Below are positions 56,760-64,000 of a DNA stretch of 64,000 nucleotides, piece after piece. This DNA is from Pseudomonas sp. HN11 (lineage in GTDB: Bacteria; Pseudomonadota; Gammaproteobacteria; Pseudomonadales; Pseudomonadaceae). Each line of letters starts with the position of its first letter. The stretch's first letter is position 1. Where the stretch lies: contig NZ_CP089985.1 in the NCBI RefSeq assembly GCF_021390155.1, forward strand, positions 558,001-622,000. Direction: 5' to 3'. The notes beneath the pieces are model-generated. The model was not told where the DNA came from. It saw only the letters and a program-made list of their open reading frames with translations, and did not search any database. A program made the position numbers and the translations under genes.

Positions 56760-58829
56760 ATGACGCGCACTCGTAAAATTGTCGCTTGGAGCTGCGCCAG
56801 CTTCGTTCTGTTAATCGCCGTGGTGGTGTTGGTCCTGGTGTTCTTTGACTGGAATCGCATCAAGCCGCCTCTGAACGCCAAGGTTTCCGAAGAGCTGCAT
56901 CGACCGTTTGCCATCAACGGTAACCTGGCGGTGGTGTGGGCGCGTGAGCCCGATGAAGGCGGCTGGCGCGCCTGGGTGCCATGGCCCCACGTGATTGCCG
57001 AGGACTTGACCCTGGGCAATCCCGACTGGTCGAAAACCCCGCAAATGGTCACCCTCAAAAAAGTCGAACTGCGCATTTCTCCACTGGCGTTGCTGGTGCA
57101 GCGTGTGGTCATCCCGCGCATCGACCTCACCGAGCCGAGCGCGCAGTTGCAGCGTCTGGCCGATGGCCGCGCCAACTGGACCTTCAAGTTCGACCCCAAG
57201 GACCCGAATGCCGAGCCCTCCAGCTGGGTGGTGGACATTGGCGCCATCGGCTTCGACAAGGGCCACGTGACCCTCGACGACCAGACCCTCAAGACTCAGC
57301 TGGATGTGATCATCGATCCGCTGGGTAAACCCATTCCCTTCGGCGAAATCGTCGGCGACGCTGATGCCAAGAAGGCCCTGGAAAAAGGCTCCGCACCCCA
57401 GGACTATGCGTTTGGCCTCAAGGTCAAAGGCCAGTACCACGGCCAGAAGCTCGACGGCAGTGGCAAGATCGGCGGCCTGCTGGCCTTGCAGGACGCGGCC
57501 AAGCCGTTCCCGCTGCAAGCCCAAGTCAAGATTGCCGACACCCGCATCGCCCTCGCGGGCACGCTGACCGATCCGCTGAACCTCGGCGCGCTCGACTTGC
57601 GCCTGAAACTCGCCGGCTCCAGTCTGGGCAATCTGTACCCGTTGACCGGCGTGACCCTGCCGGATTCGCCGCCCTATTCCACCGACGGCCACCTGATCGC
57701 CAAGCTGCACGAAGCCAGCGGCGCCTCGTTCCGCTATGAAAATTTCAACGGCAAGATCGGCAACAGCGATATCCACGGCGACCTCGCCTACGTCGCCAGC
57801 CAGCCACGACCCAAGCTCAGTGGCGCGTTGGTGTCCAACCAACTGCTGATGACCGACCTTGCACCCCTGATCGGCGCCGACTCCAACGCCAAGCAAAAGG
57901 CTCGTGGTGGCGACAGCAAACAGCCGGCGACCAAAGTGCTGCCGGTGGAGGAGTTCCGTACCGAGCGCTGGCGCGTCATGGATGCCGATGTGGAGTTCAC
58001 CGGCAAGCGCATCGTGCACAGTGCCGATCTGCCGTTTACCGACCTCTACACCCATCTGGTCCTGAATGACGGCGAGCTAAGCCTCGAGCCCCTGCGTTTC
58101 GGCGTGGCCGGCGGCAAGCTGGATGCGCAGATTCGTCTGAACGGCCGCATCATGCCAATGGAAGGCCGCGCCAAACTCACGGCGCGTAACTTCAAGCTCA
58201 AGCAGCTCTTCCCGACCTTTGAACCGATGAAAACCAGCTTTGGCGAACTCAACGGCGATGCCGACATTTCCGGACGCGGCAATTCCGTGGCGGCCCTGCT
58301 GGGCACCTCCAACGGTGACCTGAAGATGCTGATCAACGACGGCGCCATCAGCCGTGGCCTGATGGAAATCGCCGGGCTCAACGTCGGCAACTACGTGGTA
58401 GGCCGCCTGTTTGGCGACAAGGAAGTGAAGATCAACTGCGCGGCGGCAGACTTCGGTATCAAGACGGGCCTGGCGACCACGCGGTTGTTTGTGTTCGATA
58501 CCGAGAACGCCATCATCTACATCGATGGCACGGCGAACATGGCGACCGAGCAGTTGGACCTGACCATCACGCCGGAGTCGAAAGGCTTCCGCCTGTTTTC
58601 CTTGCGTTCACCACTGTACGTCAAGGGGCCATTCATCAAGCCCAATGCAGGTGTGAAAGCCATTCCGCTGGCACTGCGCGGTGCGGGCATGGTGGCGTTG
58701 GGTGTGATTGCCGGGCCGGCGGCCGGGTTGCTGGCATTGGTCGCGCCGAGTGGCGGTGAACCGAATGAATGTGCACCGTTGCTGCAGCAGATGAAGGAAG
58801 GCAAGGCGCCGAAAACCGTTAAAGGCTGA
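56760..58829 (+). CDS. AsmA family protein
   Basis: 689-residue inner-membrane-anchored protein with one N-terminal membrane segment (ASFVLLIAVVVLVLVFFDW, about 14-32), a long periplasmic AsmA region predicted to form a repeating beta-groove, and a C-terminal segment (about 620-670) containing ESKGFRLFSLRSPLYVKGPF and a hydrophobic stretch. AsmA-like proteins are linked to phospholipid transport between membranes and outer-membrane biogenesis. A terminator follows directly. Confidence 0.92.
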   Translation: MTRTRKIVAWSCASFVLLIAVVVLVLVFFDWNRIKPPLNAKVSEELHRPFAINGNLAVVWAREPDEGGWRAWVPWPHVIAEDLTLGNPDWSKTPQMVTLKKVELRISPLALLVQRVVIPRIDLTEPSAQLQRLADGRANWTFKFDPKDPNAEPSSWVVDIGAIGFDKGHVTLDDQTLKTQLDVIIDPLGKPIPFGEIVGDADAKKALEKGSAPQDYAFGLKVKGQYHGQKLDGSGKIGGLLALQDAAKPFPLQAQVKIADTRIALAGTLTDPLNLGALDLRLKLAGSSLGNLYPLTGVTLPDSPPYSTDGHLIAKLHEASGASFRYENFNGKIGNSDIHGDLAYVASQPRPKLSGALVSNQLLMTDLAPLIGADSNAKQKARGGDSKQPATKVLPVEEFRTERWRVMDADVEFTGKRIVHSADLPFTDLYTHLVLNDGELSLEPLRFGVAGGKLDAQIRLNGRIMPMEGRAKLTARNFKLKQLFPTFEPMKTSFGELNGDADISGRGNSVAALLGTSNGDLKMLINDGAISRGLMEIAGLNVGNYVVGRLFGDKEVKINCAAADFGIKTGLATTRLFVFDTENAIIYIDGTANMATEQLDLTITPESKGFRLFSLRSPLYVKGPFIKPNAGVKAIPLALRGAGMVALGVIAGPAAGLLALVAPSGGEPNECAPLLQQMKEGKAPKTVKG

Positions 58830-58843
58830 AACGGCAGATGAAT

Positions 58844-58878
58844 AAAAGGGGGGAGCTGGCTAACCGGCTCCCCCTTTT
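58844..58878. terminator. Bidirectional terminator between asmA and the ferritin-like gene
   Basis: AAAAGGGGGGAGC and GGCTCCCCCTTTT pair with one bulged G around TGGCTAACC. Flanking A-run and T-run make it suitable for both convergent genes. Confidence 0.85.
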
Positions 58879-58889
58879 GTATGTCGCAG

Positions 58890-59420
58890 TTACAGGCTTT
58901 CTAGAATGTCAGCCATATCGTCGGCATGCTCTTCTTCCTGAGCCAGGATTTCTTCAAACAGACGGCGGGTGGTTGGGTCTTTATCACCGATGTATTGGAT
59001 GATTTCGCGGTAGCTGTCCACGGCAATCCGCTCGGCGACCAGGTCTTCGTAGACCATTTCCTTCAAGTTATTGCCCGCCACGTATTGCGCGTGGGAGTTC
59101 TTCGACAGCAGGTCCGGGTTGAACTCCGGCTCACCGCCCAACTGCACGATGCGTTCGGCGAGTTTGTCAGCGTGTTCGGCTTCTTGGGTGGCGTGTTCGA
59201 GGAACTCCTCGGCGGCGACGGACGCCTTGATGCCGCTGGCCATGAAGTAGTGGCGCTTGTAGCGCAGCACGCAGACCAACTCGGTGGCCAGGGATGCGTT
59301 GAGCAGGCGGATGATTTCTTCGCGGTCGGCGTCATAGCCTTCGGTCACTGCGCCGTTTTCGACGTTCTGACGAGCGCGATTGCGCAGGGTTGCAACGTCA
59401 GTCAAGTTTGCTTCGGTCAT
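58890..59420 (-). CDS. Ferritin-like / bacterioferritin-type protein
   Basis: 176-residue four-helix ferritin-like protein. Candidate di-iron ligands: Glu in ATELVCVLRYKRH, ExxH in EEFLEHATQEAEHADKLAE, Glu in YEDLVAERIAVDSY and ExxH in EEILAQEEEHADDMAD. Similar to the P. aeruginosa protein annotated as probable bacterioferritin downstream of the desT-ure region. Likely iron storage or peroxide detoxification; it lacks the Met typical for haem binding as far as I can judge. AGGAGAATGAG precedes the start. Confidence 0.87.
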   Translation of the reverse strand: MTEANLTDVATLRNRARQNVENGAVTEGYDADREEIIRLLNASLATELVCVLRYKRHYFMASGIKASVAAEEFLEHATQEAEHADKLAERIVQLGGEPEFNPDLLSKNSHAQYVAGNNLKEMVYEDLVAERIAVDSYREIIQYIGDKDPTTRRLFEEILAQEEEHADDMADILESL

Positions 59421-59588
59421 CTCATTCTCCTGGTGCTAATCCGGTTTTGCGCCACGCTCTGCCGGCGTGATCGCTCCAAGTTGTGAGTCCCGCGTCACGC
59501 AAAAAGTTTTATCGGATTTATGTCATCACCGCGTCGCGTGACTGGGCTAGCCTCTGGTGAGTCTTTTCTGATCAAGGACGTTCGGCCC

Positions 59589-60479
59589 ATGCCGCAGTCG
59601 TTAGCCACGCGTTACCCACTGGTACTGGTCCCCGGGATGCTCGGGTTCGTGCGCCTCGGGTGGTTCCCCTATTGGTACGGCATCATCCCGGCGCTACAGG
59701 CGGGTGGGGCGCAGGTATTTCCCGTACAGGTGGCGCCGTTGGATTCCAGCGAAGTGCGTGGCGAGCAATTGCTGGTGCAGATCGAGCGCATCCGCCGTGA
59801 AACGGGGGCCGACAAGGTCAACCTGATCGGCCACAGCCAGGGTTCGCTCACCGCGCGGTATGCGGCAGCCAAGCGCCCGGAGTGGGTGGCGTCGGTGACG
59901 TCCGTGGCCGGGCCCAACCATGGCTCGGAGCTGGCGGACCACATTCACCTGAGTTACCCGGCGGACGGCGTGAAAGGCCGGATCATGAGCGCGCTGTTTC
60001 ACCTGGTTGCCGGGGTGATGGGCATGCTGGAAACCGGCTATCGCGGGCCACGCTTCAAGATGGATTTGCAGGCCTCCCATCATTCGCTGACCAGTGCGGG
60101 CGTGGCGCTGTTCAATCAGCGCTATCCACAGGGGTTGCCGCAGACATGGGGCGGGCAGGGGGCTGAAGAGGTCAACGGCGTGCGTTATTACTCGTGGTCC
60201 GGGACGTTGCAGCCGGGCATCACCGACCGTGGGCGCAACCTGTTCGATGGGACAAACCGCAGTTGCCGCTTGTTCGCCCGCAGCTTCGTGCGCGAAAAAG
60301 GCCAGTGCGACGGCATGGTCGGCCGCTACAGCTCGCACCTGGGCTTGGTGATCGGCGATGACTACGCTCTGGACCACTTCGATATCGTCAACCAGTCCTT
60401 GGGCCTGGTGGGCAAGGGCGCCGAGCCGATCCGACTGTTTGTCGAACATGCCCGACGCTTGAAGGAGGCTGGGGTTTAA
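59589..60479 (+). CDS. Triacylglycerol lipase-like alpha/beta hydrolase (family I.1 type), no signal peptide
   Basis: 296 residues, closely patterned on Pseudomonas family I lipases: RYPLVLVPGMLGF (oxyanion region), nucleophile Ser83 in GHSQG, candidate acid Asp241 (CDGMVG), His263 (ALDHFDIVNQ), and the disulfide pair Cys226-Cys240. The secretory leader usual for LipA/LipC is missing with either this start or the longer frame beginning at 59520, so a cytoplasmic location is implied unless another start is used. No lif foldase gene is nearby. It converges with the EamA gene and shares the TTAA at their stops. Confidence 0.88.
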   Translation: MPQSLATRYPLVLVPGMLGFVRLGWFPYWYGIIPALQAGGAQVFPVQVAPLDSSEVRGEQLLVQIERIRRETGADKVNLIGHSQGSLTARYAAAKRPEWVASVTSVAGPNHGSELADHIHLSYPADGVKGRIMSALFHLVAGVMGMLETGYRGPRFKMDLQASHHSLTSAGVALFNQRYPQGLPQTWGGQGAEEVNGVRYYSWSGTLQPGITDRGRNLFDGTNRSCRLFARSFVREKGQCDGMVGRYSSHLGLVIGDDYALDHFDIVNQSLGLVGKGAEPIRLFVEHARRLKEAGV

Positions 60480-61345
60480 CGCACCGGCGTGGTCCAGCGC
60501 TCCGACAGAATCACCCCGCCCAAGGTCAGCAAACCGCCCACCAGGTGGTACAGCGCCAATTCTTCCTTCAACACGACGGCGGCGATCAAGGCGGTGATCA
60601 ACGGCAGCAGGTTGAAAAACAGCGTGGTGCGGCTCGGGCCCAAGGTTTTTACCGAATGCATCCACGCCAGTGGCGCGACCATCGAGGCCAGCAGGCACGC
60701 ATACAGTACCAGCGGAATGTTCGCCCAACCCAAGCCTGCCTTCGCCGAGAACAGAAACAGCGGAAACAGCACCATCACCGCCACCAACACCTGCAAATAC
60801 AGCAACACCAACGGCGGCAGACGCAACTGCCATTTTTTCAGCAAAGTGCTGTAGACCGCGTAGGCCAGGGTCGCGACCAGCATCATGCCGTCACCCCGGT
60901 TGACCCCGTGTTGCAGCAAGGCGTCGAGGCTGCCGGCGCAGACCACCACCACCACGCCGGCGAACGACAGCACTGCACCGGTGAGCGCGCCGTAGGTCAA
61001 GCGTTGGCCGAGGCTGATGATCGCCGCCGTCAGCGCCATCAACGGCATCAATGACAGGATGATGCCCATATTGGTCGCGGAGGTCAGCGACGCGGCGTAG
61101 TACGCCAGGCTCTGGTACACCGCCATACCCAGCACACCGAGGATGAACACCTTGCCCAGGTTCGGCCGGATCAGCGCCCAGTTAGCGATCACCGCCTTGA
61201 TCATGAACGGCGTGAACAACAGTGCCGCCAGCAACCAGCGGTAAAAACCGATTTCTGCCGGGAACAGCGCGCCCACGGCCAGTTTGTTGACGACGGTGTT
61301 GCCGGCCCAGATGAAAATGGCCAGCAAGGGATAGGTGTATTGCAT
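60476..61345 (-). CDS. EamA/DMT-family transporter
   Basis: 289-residue inner-membrane protein with about ten membrane segments in two EamA repeats (YTYPLLAIFIWAGNTVVNKL; GDGMMLVATLAYAVYSTLLKK). Probably an exporter of small metabolites. Start at 61345 (MQYTYPL), since the 44 codons upstream are hydrophilic and run into the neighbouring divergent promoter. Divergent from an AraC-type regulator across about 97 bases containing matched operator arms. Confidence 0.9.
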   Translation of the reverse strand: MQYTYPLLAIFIWAGNTVVNKLAVGALFPAEIGFYRWLLAALLFTPFMIKAVIANWALIRPNLGKVFILGVLGMAVYQSLAYYAASLTSATNMGIILSLMPLMALTAAIISLGQRLTYGALTGAVLSFAGVVVVVCAGSLDALLQHGVNRGDGMMLVATLAYAVYSTLLKKWQLRLPPLVLLYLQVLVAVMVLFPLFLFSAKAGLGWANIPLVLYACLLASMVAPLAWMHSVKTLGPSRTTLFFNLLPLITALIAAVVLKEELALYHLVGGLLTLGGVILSERWTTPVR

Positions 61346-61383
61346 CGAAAGGAACCCAGTGTGTTGATGAGGCAGGATTATCC

Positions 61384-61442
61384 ATTGTCTGGATCGAAGC
61401 CTATACTGCGACCCAGCCAAACCACCTCTGTATCCAGACAAT
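61384..61442. promoter_or_regulatory. Paired inverted operator arms between the EamA and AraC genes
   Basis: ATTGTCTGGAT (61384-61394) and its exact complement ATCCAGACAAT (61432-61442) lie 48 bases apart centre to centre. The right arm abuts the araC-type ATG at 61443. Likely binding sites of the AraC-family protein for autoregulation and for control of the transporter. Confidence 0.65.
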
Positions 61443-62231
61443 ATGGCCAAGCACAACGTACGCCTTCCGGATTTCACCCGGCTGCCTAGCCCGGTGTACT
61501 TTCGCTATTCGGATTTCGCTCCTGACACCGAGTGCACGCCGCACCAGCATTTCTGGGGCTCGCTGGATTACTCGGCCAGCGGTGTGATGCGCATGGAAGT
61601 GGCCGGCAACCGCTTCATGTCGCCGCCGCAATACGCGGTGTGGGTGCCGCCGCATACCGAACACAGCTCCTACAATGCCGAGGCGATCGTCTACCACTCC
61701 GTAGGGCTGGCGCCGGAACTCTGCGAGCAGTTGCCCCAGCAGCCTTGCACCCTGGCGATCAGCGATATCCTCAAGGCTATCCTCAGCGATTTCGCCCTGC
61801 GTGACGTGAACATGCCGCAGACCGACGCCGACATCCGCCTGGCCCAGGTGCTGGTAGACCAGCTCAAGCAGGCGCCGATCCACGAATGCTTTTTGCCCTA
61901 CGCCCGCCACCCCGGTTTGCTCGGCGTGCTGGAAGGCATGCAGGCCGACCCTGCTGACAACCGCGCCTTGGCGCATTGGGCCGAGCAAGTCCACGTGAGC
62001 GAACGCACCCTGGCGCGCCTGTTTGTACGGGAACTGGGCATGAGCTTCGGCGAATGGCGCCAGCGCTTGCGTTACCTAGCGGCCATCGAGGCTCTCGACA
62101 GCGAGCGCAGCGTGCAACATGTGGCGTTTGACCTGGGTTACAGCACCGCGTCGGCCTTTATCGCCATGTTCCAGCGACAGGCGGGCTGCACCCCTGAGCA
62201 GTACCGGCGGACACATCTCCGTGGTCGATGA
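61443..62231 (+). CDS. AraC-family transcriptional regulator
   Basis: 262-residue regulator with an N-terminal cupin-like sensing domain (about 10-120; HQHFWGSLDYSASGVMRMEV, PPHTEHSSYNAEAIVYHSVG) and a C-terminal AraC DNA-binding domain (about 165-258; VHVSERTLARLFVRELGMSF, VAFDLGYSTASAFIAMFQRQ). The ATG at 61443 directly follows an operator arm and no clear ribosome-binding site is seen, so translation may be weak or the leader short. Divergent from the EamA gene it probably controls. Confidence 0.91.
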   Translation: MAKHNVRLPDFTRLPSPVYFRYSDFAPDTECTPHQHFWGSLDYSASGVMRMEVAGNRFMSPPQYAVWVPPHTEHSSYNAEAIVYHSVGLAPELCEQLPQQPCTLAISDILKAILSDFALRDVNMPQTDADIRLAQVLVDQLKQAPIHECFLPYARHPGLLGVLEGMQADPADNRALAHWAEQVHVSERTLARLFVRELGMSFGEWRQRLRYLAAIEALDSERSVQHVAFDLGYSTASAFIAMFQRQAGCTPEQYRRTHLRGR

Positions 62232-62302
62232 ACATGTAACAAGCTTTGACTACACTGCTGGGTAGGCCGTGCCGCCCGGCACGGTAACAGGGAGAAAACT
62301 CC

Positions 62303-62602
62303 ATGAAGATGCTGCGAATTCCGCTGTTGATGATGGGCCTGCTGCTGTGTTCCCAAGGCTTTGCTGCCACCGCCCAGCAAAATAAAATGACCACCTGCAA
62401 TGCCGAAGCGACCACCAAGACGCTCAAGGGAGACGAACGCAAGGCGTTCATGAAGACCTGCCTGTCCGCCCCAGCGGCCAATGACGCCAAGACCCTGACA
62501 CCGCAACAGCAGAAGATGAAGGATTGCAATGCCTCAGCGAAAACCAAGGCGCTGACTGGTGATGCGCGCAAAACATTCATGAGCACTTGCCTCAAAGGCT
62601 GA
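62303..62602 (+). CDS. PsiF-repeat periplasmic protein
   Basis: 99-residue precursor with signal peptide (MLRIPLLMMGLLLCSQGFAA) and two PsiF repeats: QQNKMTTCNAEATTKTLKGD-ERKAFMKTCL and QQQKMKDCNASAKTKALTGD-ARKTFMSTCLKG, each with two Cys. E. coli PsiF is phosphate-starvation inducible with unknown function. AGGGAGAAAACTCC precedes the ATG. A REP-like hairpin follows. Confidence 0.92.
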   Translation: MKMLRIPLLMMGLLLCSQGFAATAQQNKMTTCNAEATTKTLKGDERKAFMKTCLSAPAANDAKTLTPQQQKMKDCNASAKTKALTGDARKTFMSTCLKG

Positions 62603-62610
62603 TCCCACAG

Positions 62611-62635
62611 GTGGGAGCAGGCCGCCTGCTCCCAC
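62611..62635. terminator. REP-like hairpin after the psiF-like gene
   Basis: GTGGGAGCAGG, CCG, CCTGCTCCCAC: a perfect 11-bp stem derived from the REP core, eight bases after the stop. No T-run follows; it may be a single REP that doubles as transcript end. Confidence 0.7.
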
Positions 62636-62725
62636 ACTTGATCGCATTCACTTCTGACCCACTCGCTTGATTCTCTCAAGGCTGGCAGACTGCCCATCCT
62701 TTAAGGCCGTTCGTTTTGAGGCTGT

Positions 62726-63739
62726 ATGCCAACGTTTTCTCAGCGTCACGTGATATTGCTGGCCAGCTACATCATCATTTTCGGCGGACTGCTACTGGTA
62801 CTGCCGCTCAAATTGCTGCCCAGCCTGTTGGCCGGTCTGTTGGTGTTCGAGCTGGTCAATATGCTCACCCCCCAACTGCAACGGCTGATCGAAGGCCGGC
62901 GCGCGCGTTGGCTGGCGGTGGCCTTGCTCGGCACCCTGATCGTCAGCGTGCTCACCCTGATATTTGCCGGTGCCATCAGCTTCCTGCTCCACGAAGCGGA
63001 AAACCCTGGGGCCTCACTCGACAAATTCATGGGTGTGGTCGACCGCGCGCGGGGCCAGTTGCCGCCGTTTCTCGATGCCTACCTGCCCGCCAGCGCCGCC
63101 GAGTTCCGTGTCGCCATCGGCGACTGGCTGAGCAAGCACCTGAGCGAACTGCAGCTTGTGGGCAAGGATGCCGCCCACATGTTCGTCACCCTGCTGATCG
63201 GCATGGTGCTAGGCGCCATCATCGCCCTGCAACGCGTGCCCGACCTGACCAAACGCAAGCCCCTGGCTGCCGCACTGTTCGACCGTCTGCACCTGCTGGT
63301 CCAAGCCTTTCGCAACATCGTTTTTGCACAAATCAAGATTGCCGCACTCAACACGGCGTTCACCGCCGTTTTCCTTGCCGTGGTGCTGCCGCTGTGCGGG
63401 ATTCACCTGCCGCTGACCAAAACCCTGATCGTGCTGACCTTCCTGCTCGGCTTACTGCCGGTCATCGGCAACCTGATGTCCAACACCCTGATCACCATCG
63501 TCGCGCTGTCGCTGTCGATCTGGGTGGCGGTAGCAGCGTTGGGGTATCTGATCGTGATCCACAAGATCGAGTACTTCCTCAATGCGCGGATCGTCGGCGG
63601 GCAGATCAGTGCCAAGTCGTGGGAATTGCTGCTGGCGATGTTGGTGTTCGAGGCTGCGTTTGGGCTACCCGGCGTGGTGGCGGGGCCGATTTATTACGCG
63701 TATCTCAAGAGTGAGTTGAAGCTTGGGGGGATGGTTTAG
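62726..63739 (+). CDS. AI-2E family transporter (PerM/TqsA-like)
   Basis: 337-residue membrane protein with about eight membrane segments: two near the N-terminus (HVILLASYIIIFGGLLLVLP; SLLAGLLVFELVNML), one near 70-90, a large soluble loop, then the conserved C-terminal bundle (ALNTAFTAVFLAVVLPLCGI; TLIVLTFLLGLLPVIGNLMS). The family exports autoinducer-2 or other small molecules; the substrate cannot be told. Confidence 0.9.
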   Translation: MPTFSQRHVILLASYIIIFGGLLLVLPLKLLPSLLAGLLVFELVNMLTPQLQRLIEGRRARWLAVALLGTLIVSVLTLIFAGAISFLLHEAENPGASLDKFMGVVDRARGQLPPFLDAYLPASAAEFRVAIGDWLSKHLSELQLVGKDAAHMFVTLLIGMVLGAIIALQRVPDLTKRKPLAAALFDRLHLLVQAFRNIVFAQIKIAALNTAFTAVFLAVVLPLCGIHLPLTKTLIVLTFLLGLLPVIGNLMSNTLITIVALSLSIWVAVAALGYLIVIHKIEYFLNARIVGGQISAKSWELLLAMLVFEAAFGLPGVVAGPIYYAYLKSELKLGGMV

Positions 63740-63741
63740 AA

Positions 63742-63823
63742 GCAGCTTTGAGCTGCAAGCTGCAAGCGGTAAGTAAAAGCGGATTTGCTTTTAACTTGTC
63801 GCTTGCAGCTGAAGACTTACCGC
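63742..63823. repeat. Dispersed palindromic repeat, AGCTTGCAGCTT type (copy d)
   Basis: GAGCTGCAAGCTGCAAGCGG-TAAGTAAAAGCGGA, short centre TTT, then GCTTTTAACTTGTCGCTTGC-AGCTGAAGACTTACCGC. The clearest copy of the family, lying between the convergent 3' ends of the permease gene and the yegD-like gene. Confidence 0.7.
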
Positions 63824-64000
63824 TTAAAAGCCATACCGTTTGCTGGCCTCAATCGCCAGACCACTGCCGATACTGCCAAAGATATTCCCTTCCACATGCC
63901 GCGCATTCGGCAGCATCGCCGAAATGCTGTGGCGCAGTGCCGGAATCCCGCTGGAACCCCCGGTAAAGAACACCGTGTCCACTTGCGCCACGCTCACCGA
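63824..64000 (-). CDS. Hsp70-family chaperone YegD-like, C-terminal end (gene continues beyond window)
   Basis: Read leftward from the window edge, 58 codons are open to a TAA at 63824-63826: SVSVAQVDTVFFTGGSSGIP, then ALRHSISAMLPNARHVEGNI and FGSIGSGLAIEASKRYGF. The FFTGGSSGIPALR motif is the adenosine-binding loop of actin-fold Hsp70 proteins near the C-terminus of YegD-type chaperones that lack the substrate-binding domain. Most of the gene lies outside the window. Confidence 0.85.
   Translation of the reverse strand, partial: SVSVAQVDTVFFTGGSSGIPALRHSISAMLPNARHVEGNIFGSIGSGLAIEASKRYGF

Noticed and set aside
59520-59588. Longer lipase N-terminus as a signal peptide
   Set aside because: MSSPRRVTGLASGESFLIKD has no hydrophobic core and no ribosome-binding site at the expected distance.

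Overview
The window is a high-GC chromosomal segment of a fluorescent Pseudomonas, most likely of the P. fluorescens group. The evidence is the Pseudomonas-typical order mutL-miaA-hfq-hflX-hflK-hflC-hisZ-purA, rnr-rlmB-rpsF-rpsR-rplI-dnaB, an azurin gene next to pncB-nadE, ureEFG separated from the urease structural genes and next to a DesT-like regulator, and many REP/REPIN palindromes with the core GTGGGAGCGGGCTTGCTCGC. The layout resembles the P. aeruginosa PAO1 interval from mutL down to a bacterioferritin gene, with insertions and deletions; this comparison is from memory, not from an alignment.

Layout. 1-9.1 kb: housekeeping block (mismatch repair, tRNA modification, Hfq, HflX GTPase, the HflKC membrane complex, HisZ, PurA), mostly coupled or closely spaced. 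9.2-13.9 kb: a chemoreceptor and an iron-type ABC importer (binding protein and double permease, no ATPase gene here). 14.0-14.4 kb: two nearly identical tRNA-Leu(CAG) genes, each with its own promoter and terminator. 14.6-24.2 kb: RNase R, RlmB, ribosomal proteins S6, S18 and L9 around a membrane protein, the DnaB helicase and a YgiQ-type radical SAM protein. 24.4-25.7 kb: a two-gene accessory islet behind a REPIN (hydrophobic-core protein plus a small membrane protein) that resembles a toxin/immunity pair. 25.9-32.7 kb: an uncharacterised three-gene operon (transglutaminase-DUF2126, ATP-grasp/alpha-E fusion, second transglutaminase), predicted to form and remodel amide bonds. 32.7-35.9 kb: a small charged protein, azurin with an ANR-type box, and the NAD salvage pair pncB-nadE. 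36.1-37.5 kb: a complete IS3-family element beside a REPIN. 37.5-41.5 kb: LysR regulator, amaB and amaA (L-pipecolate/L-lysine catabolism). 41.8-46.9 kb: a complete branched-chain amino-acid ABC importer behind a near-consensus sigma-54 promoter. 46.9-47.6 kb: a 720-base gene-free stretch with several DnaA-box-like sites. 47.6-54.5 kb: SDR, CDF transporter, AGE epimerase, HupE/UreJ, UreG, UreF, UreE, an NlpC/P60 protein and a DesT-like regulator. 54.6-55.9 kb: a second complete IS3-family element, where a desaturase operon would be expected next to desT. 55.9-64 kb: a secreted repeat protein, AsmA, a ferritin-like protein, a leaderless family-I-type lipase, a divergent EamA/AraC pair with matched operator arms, PsiF, an AI-2E-family permease and the C-terminus of a YegD-like Hsp70 protein.

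The parts most worth following are the transglutaminase/ATP-grasp/alpha-E operon, the putative toxin/immunity bicistron, the sigma-54 promoter with upstream repeats before braC, the desT regulator beside an IS, the DnaA-box cluster, and a second family of dispersed palindromes distinct from the REPINs. I saw no CRISPR array, prophage or plasmid functions.
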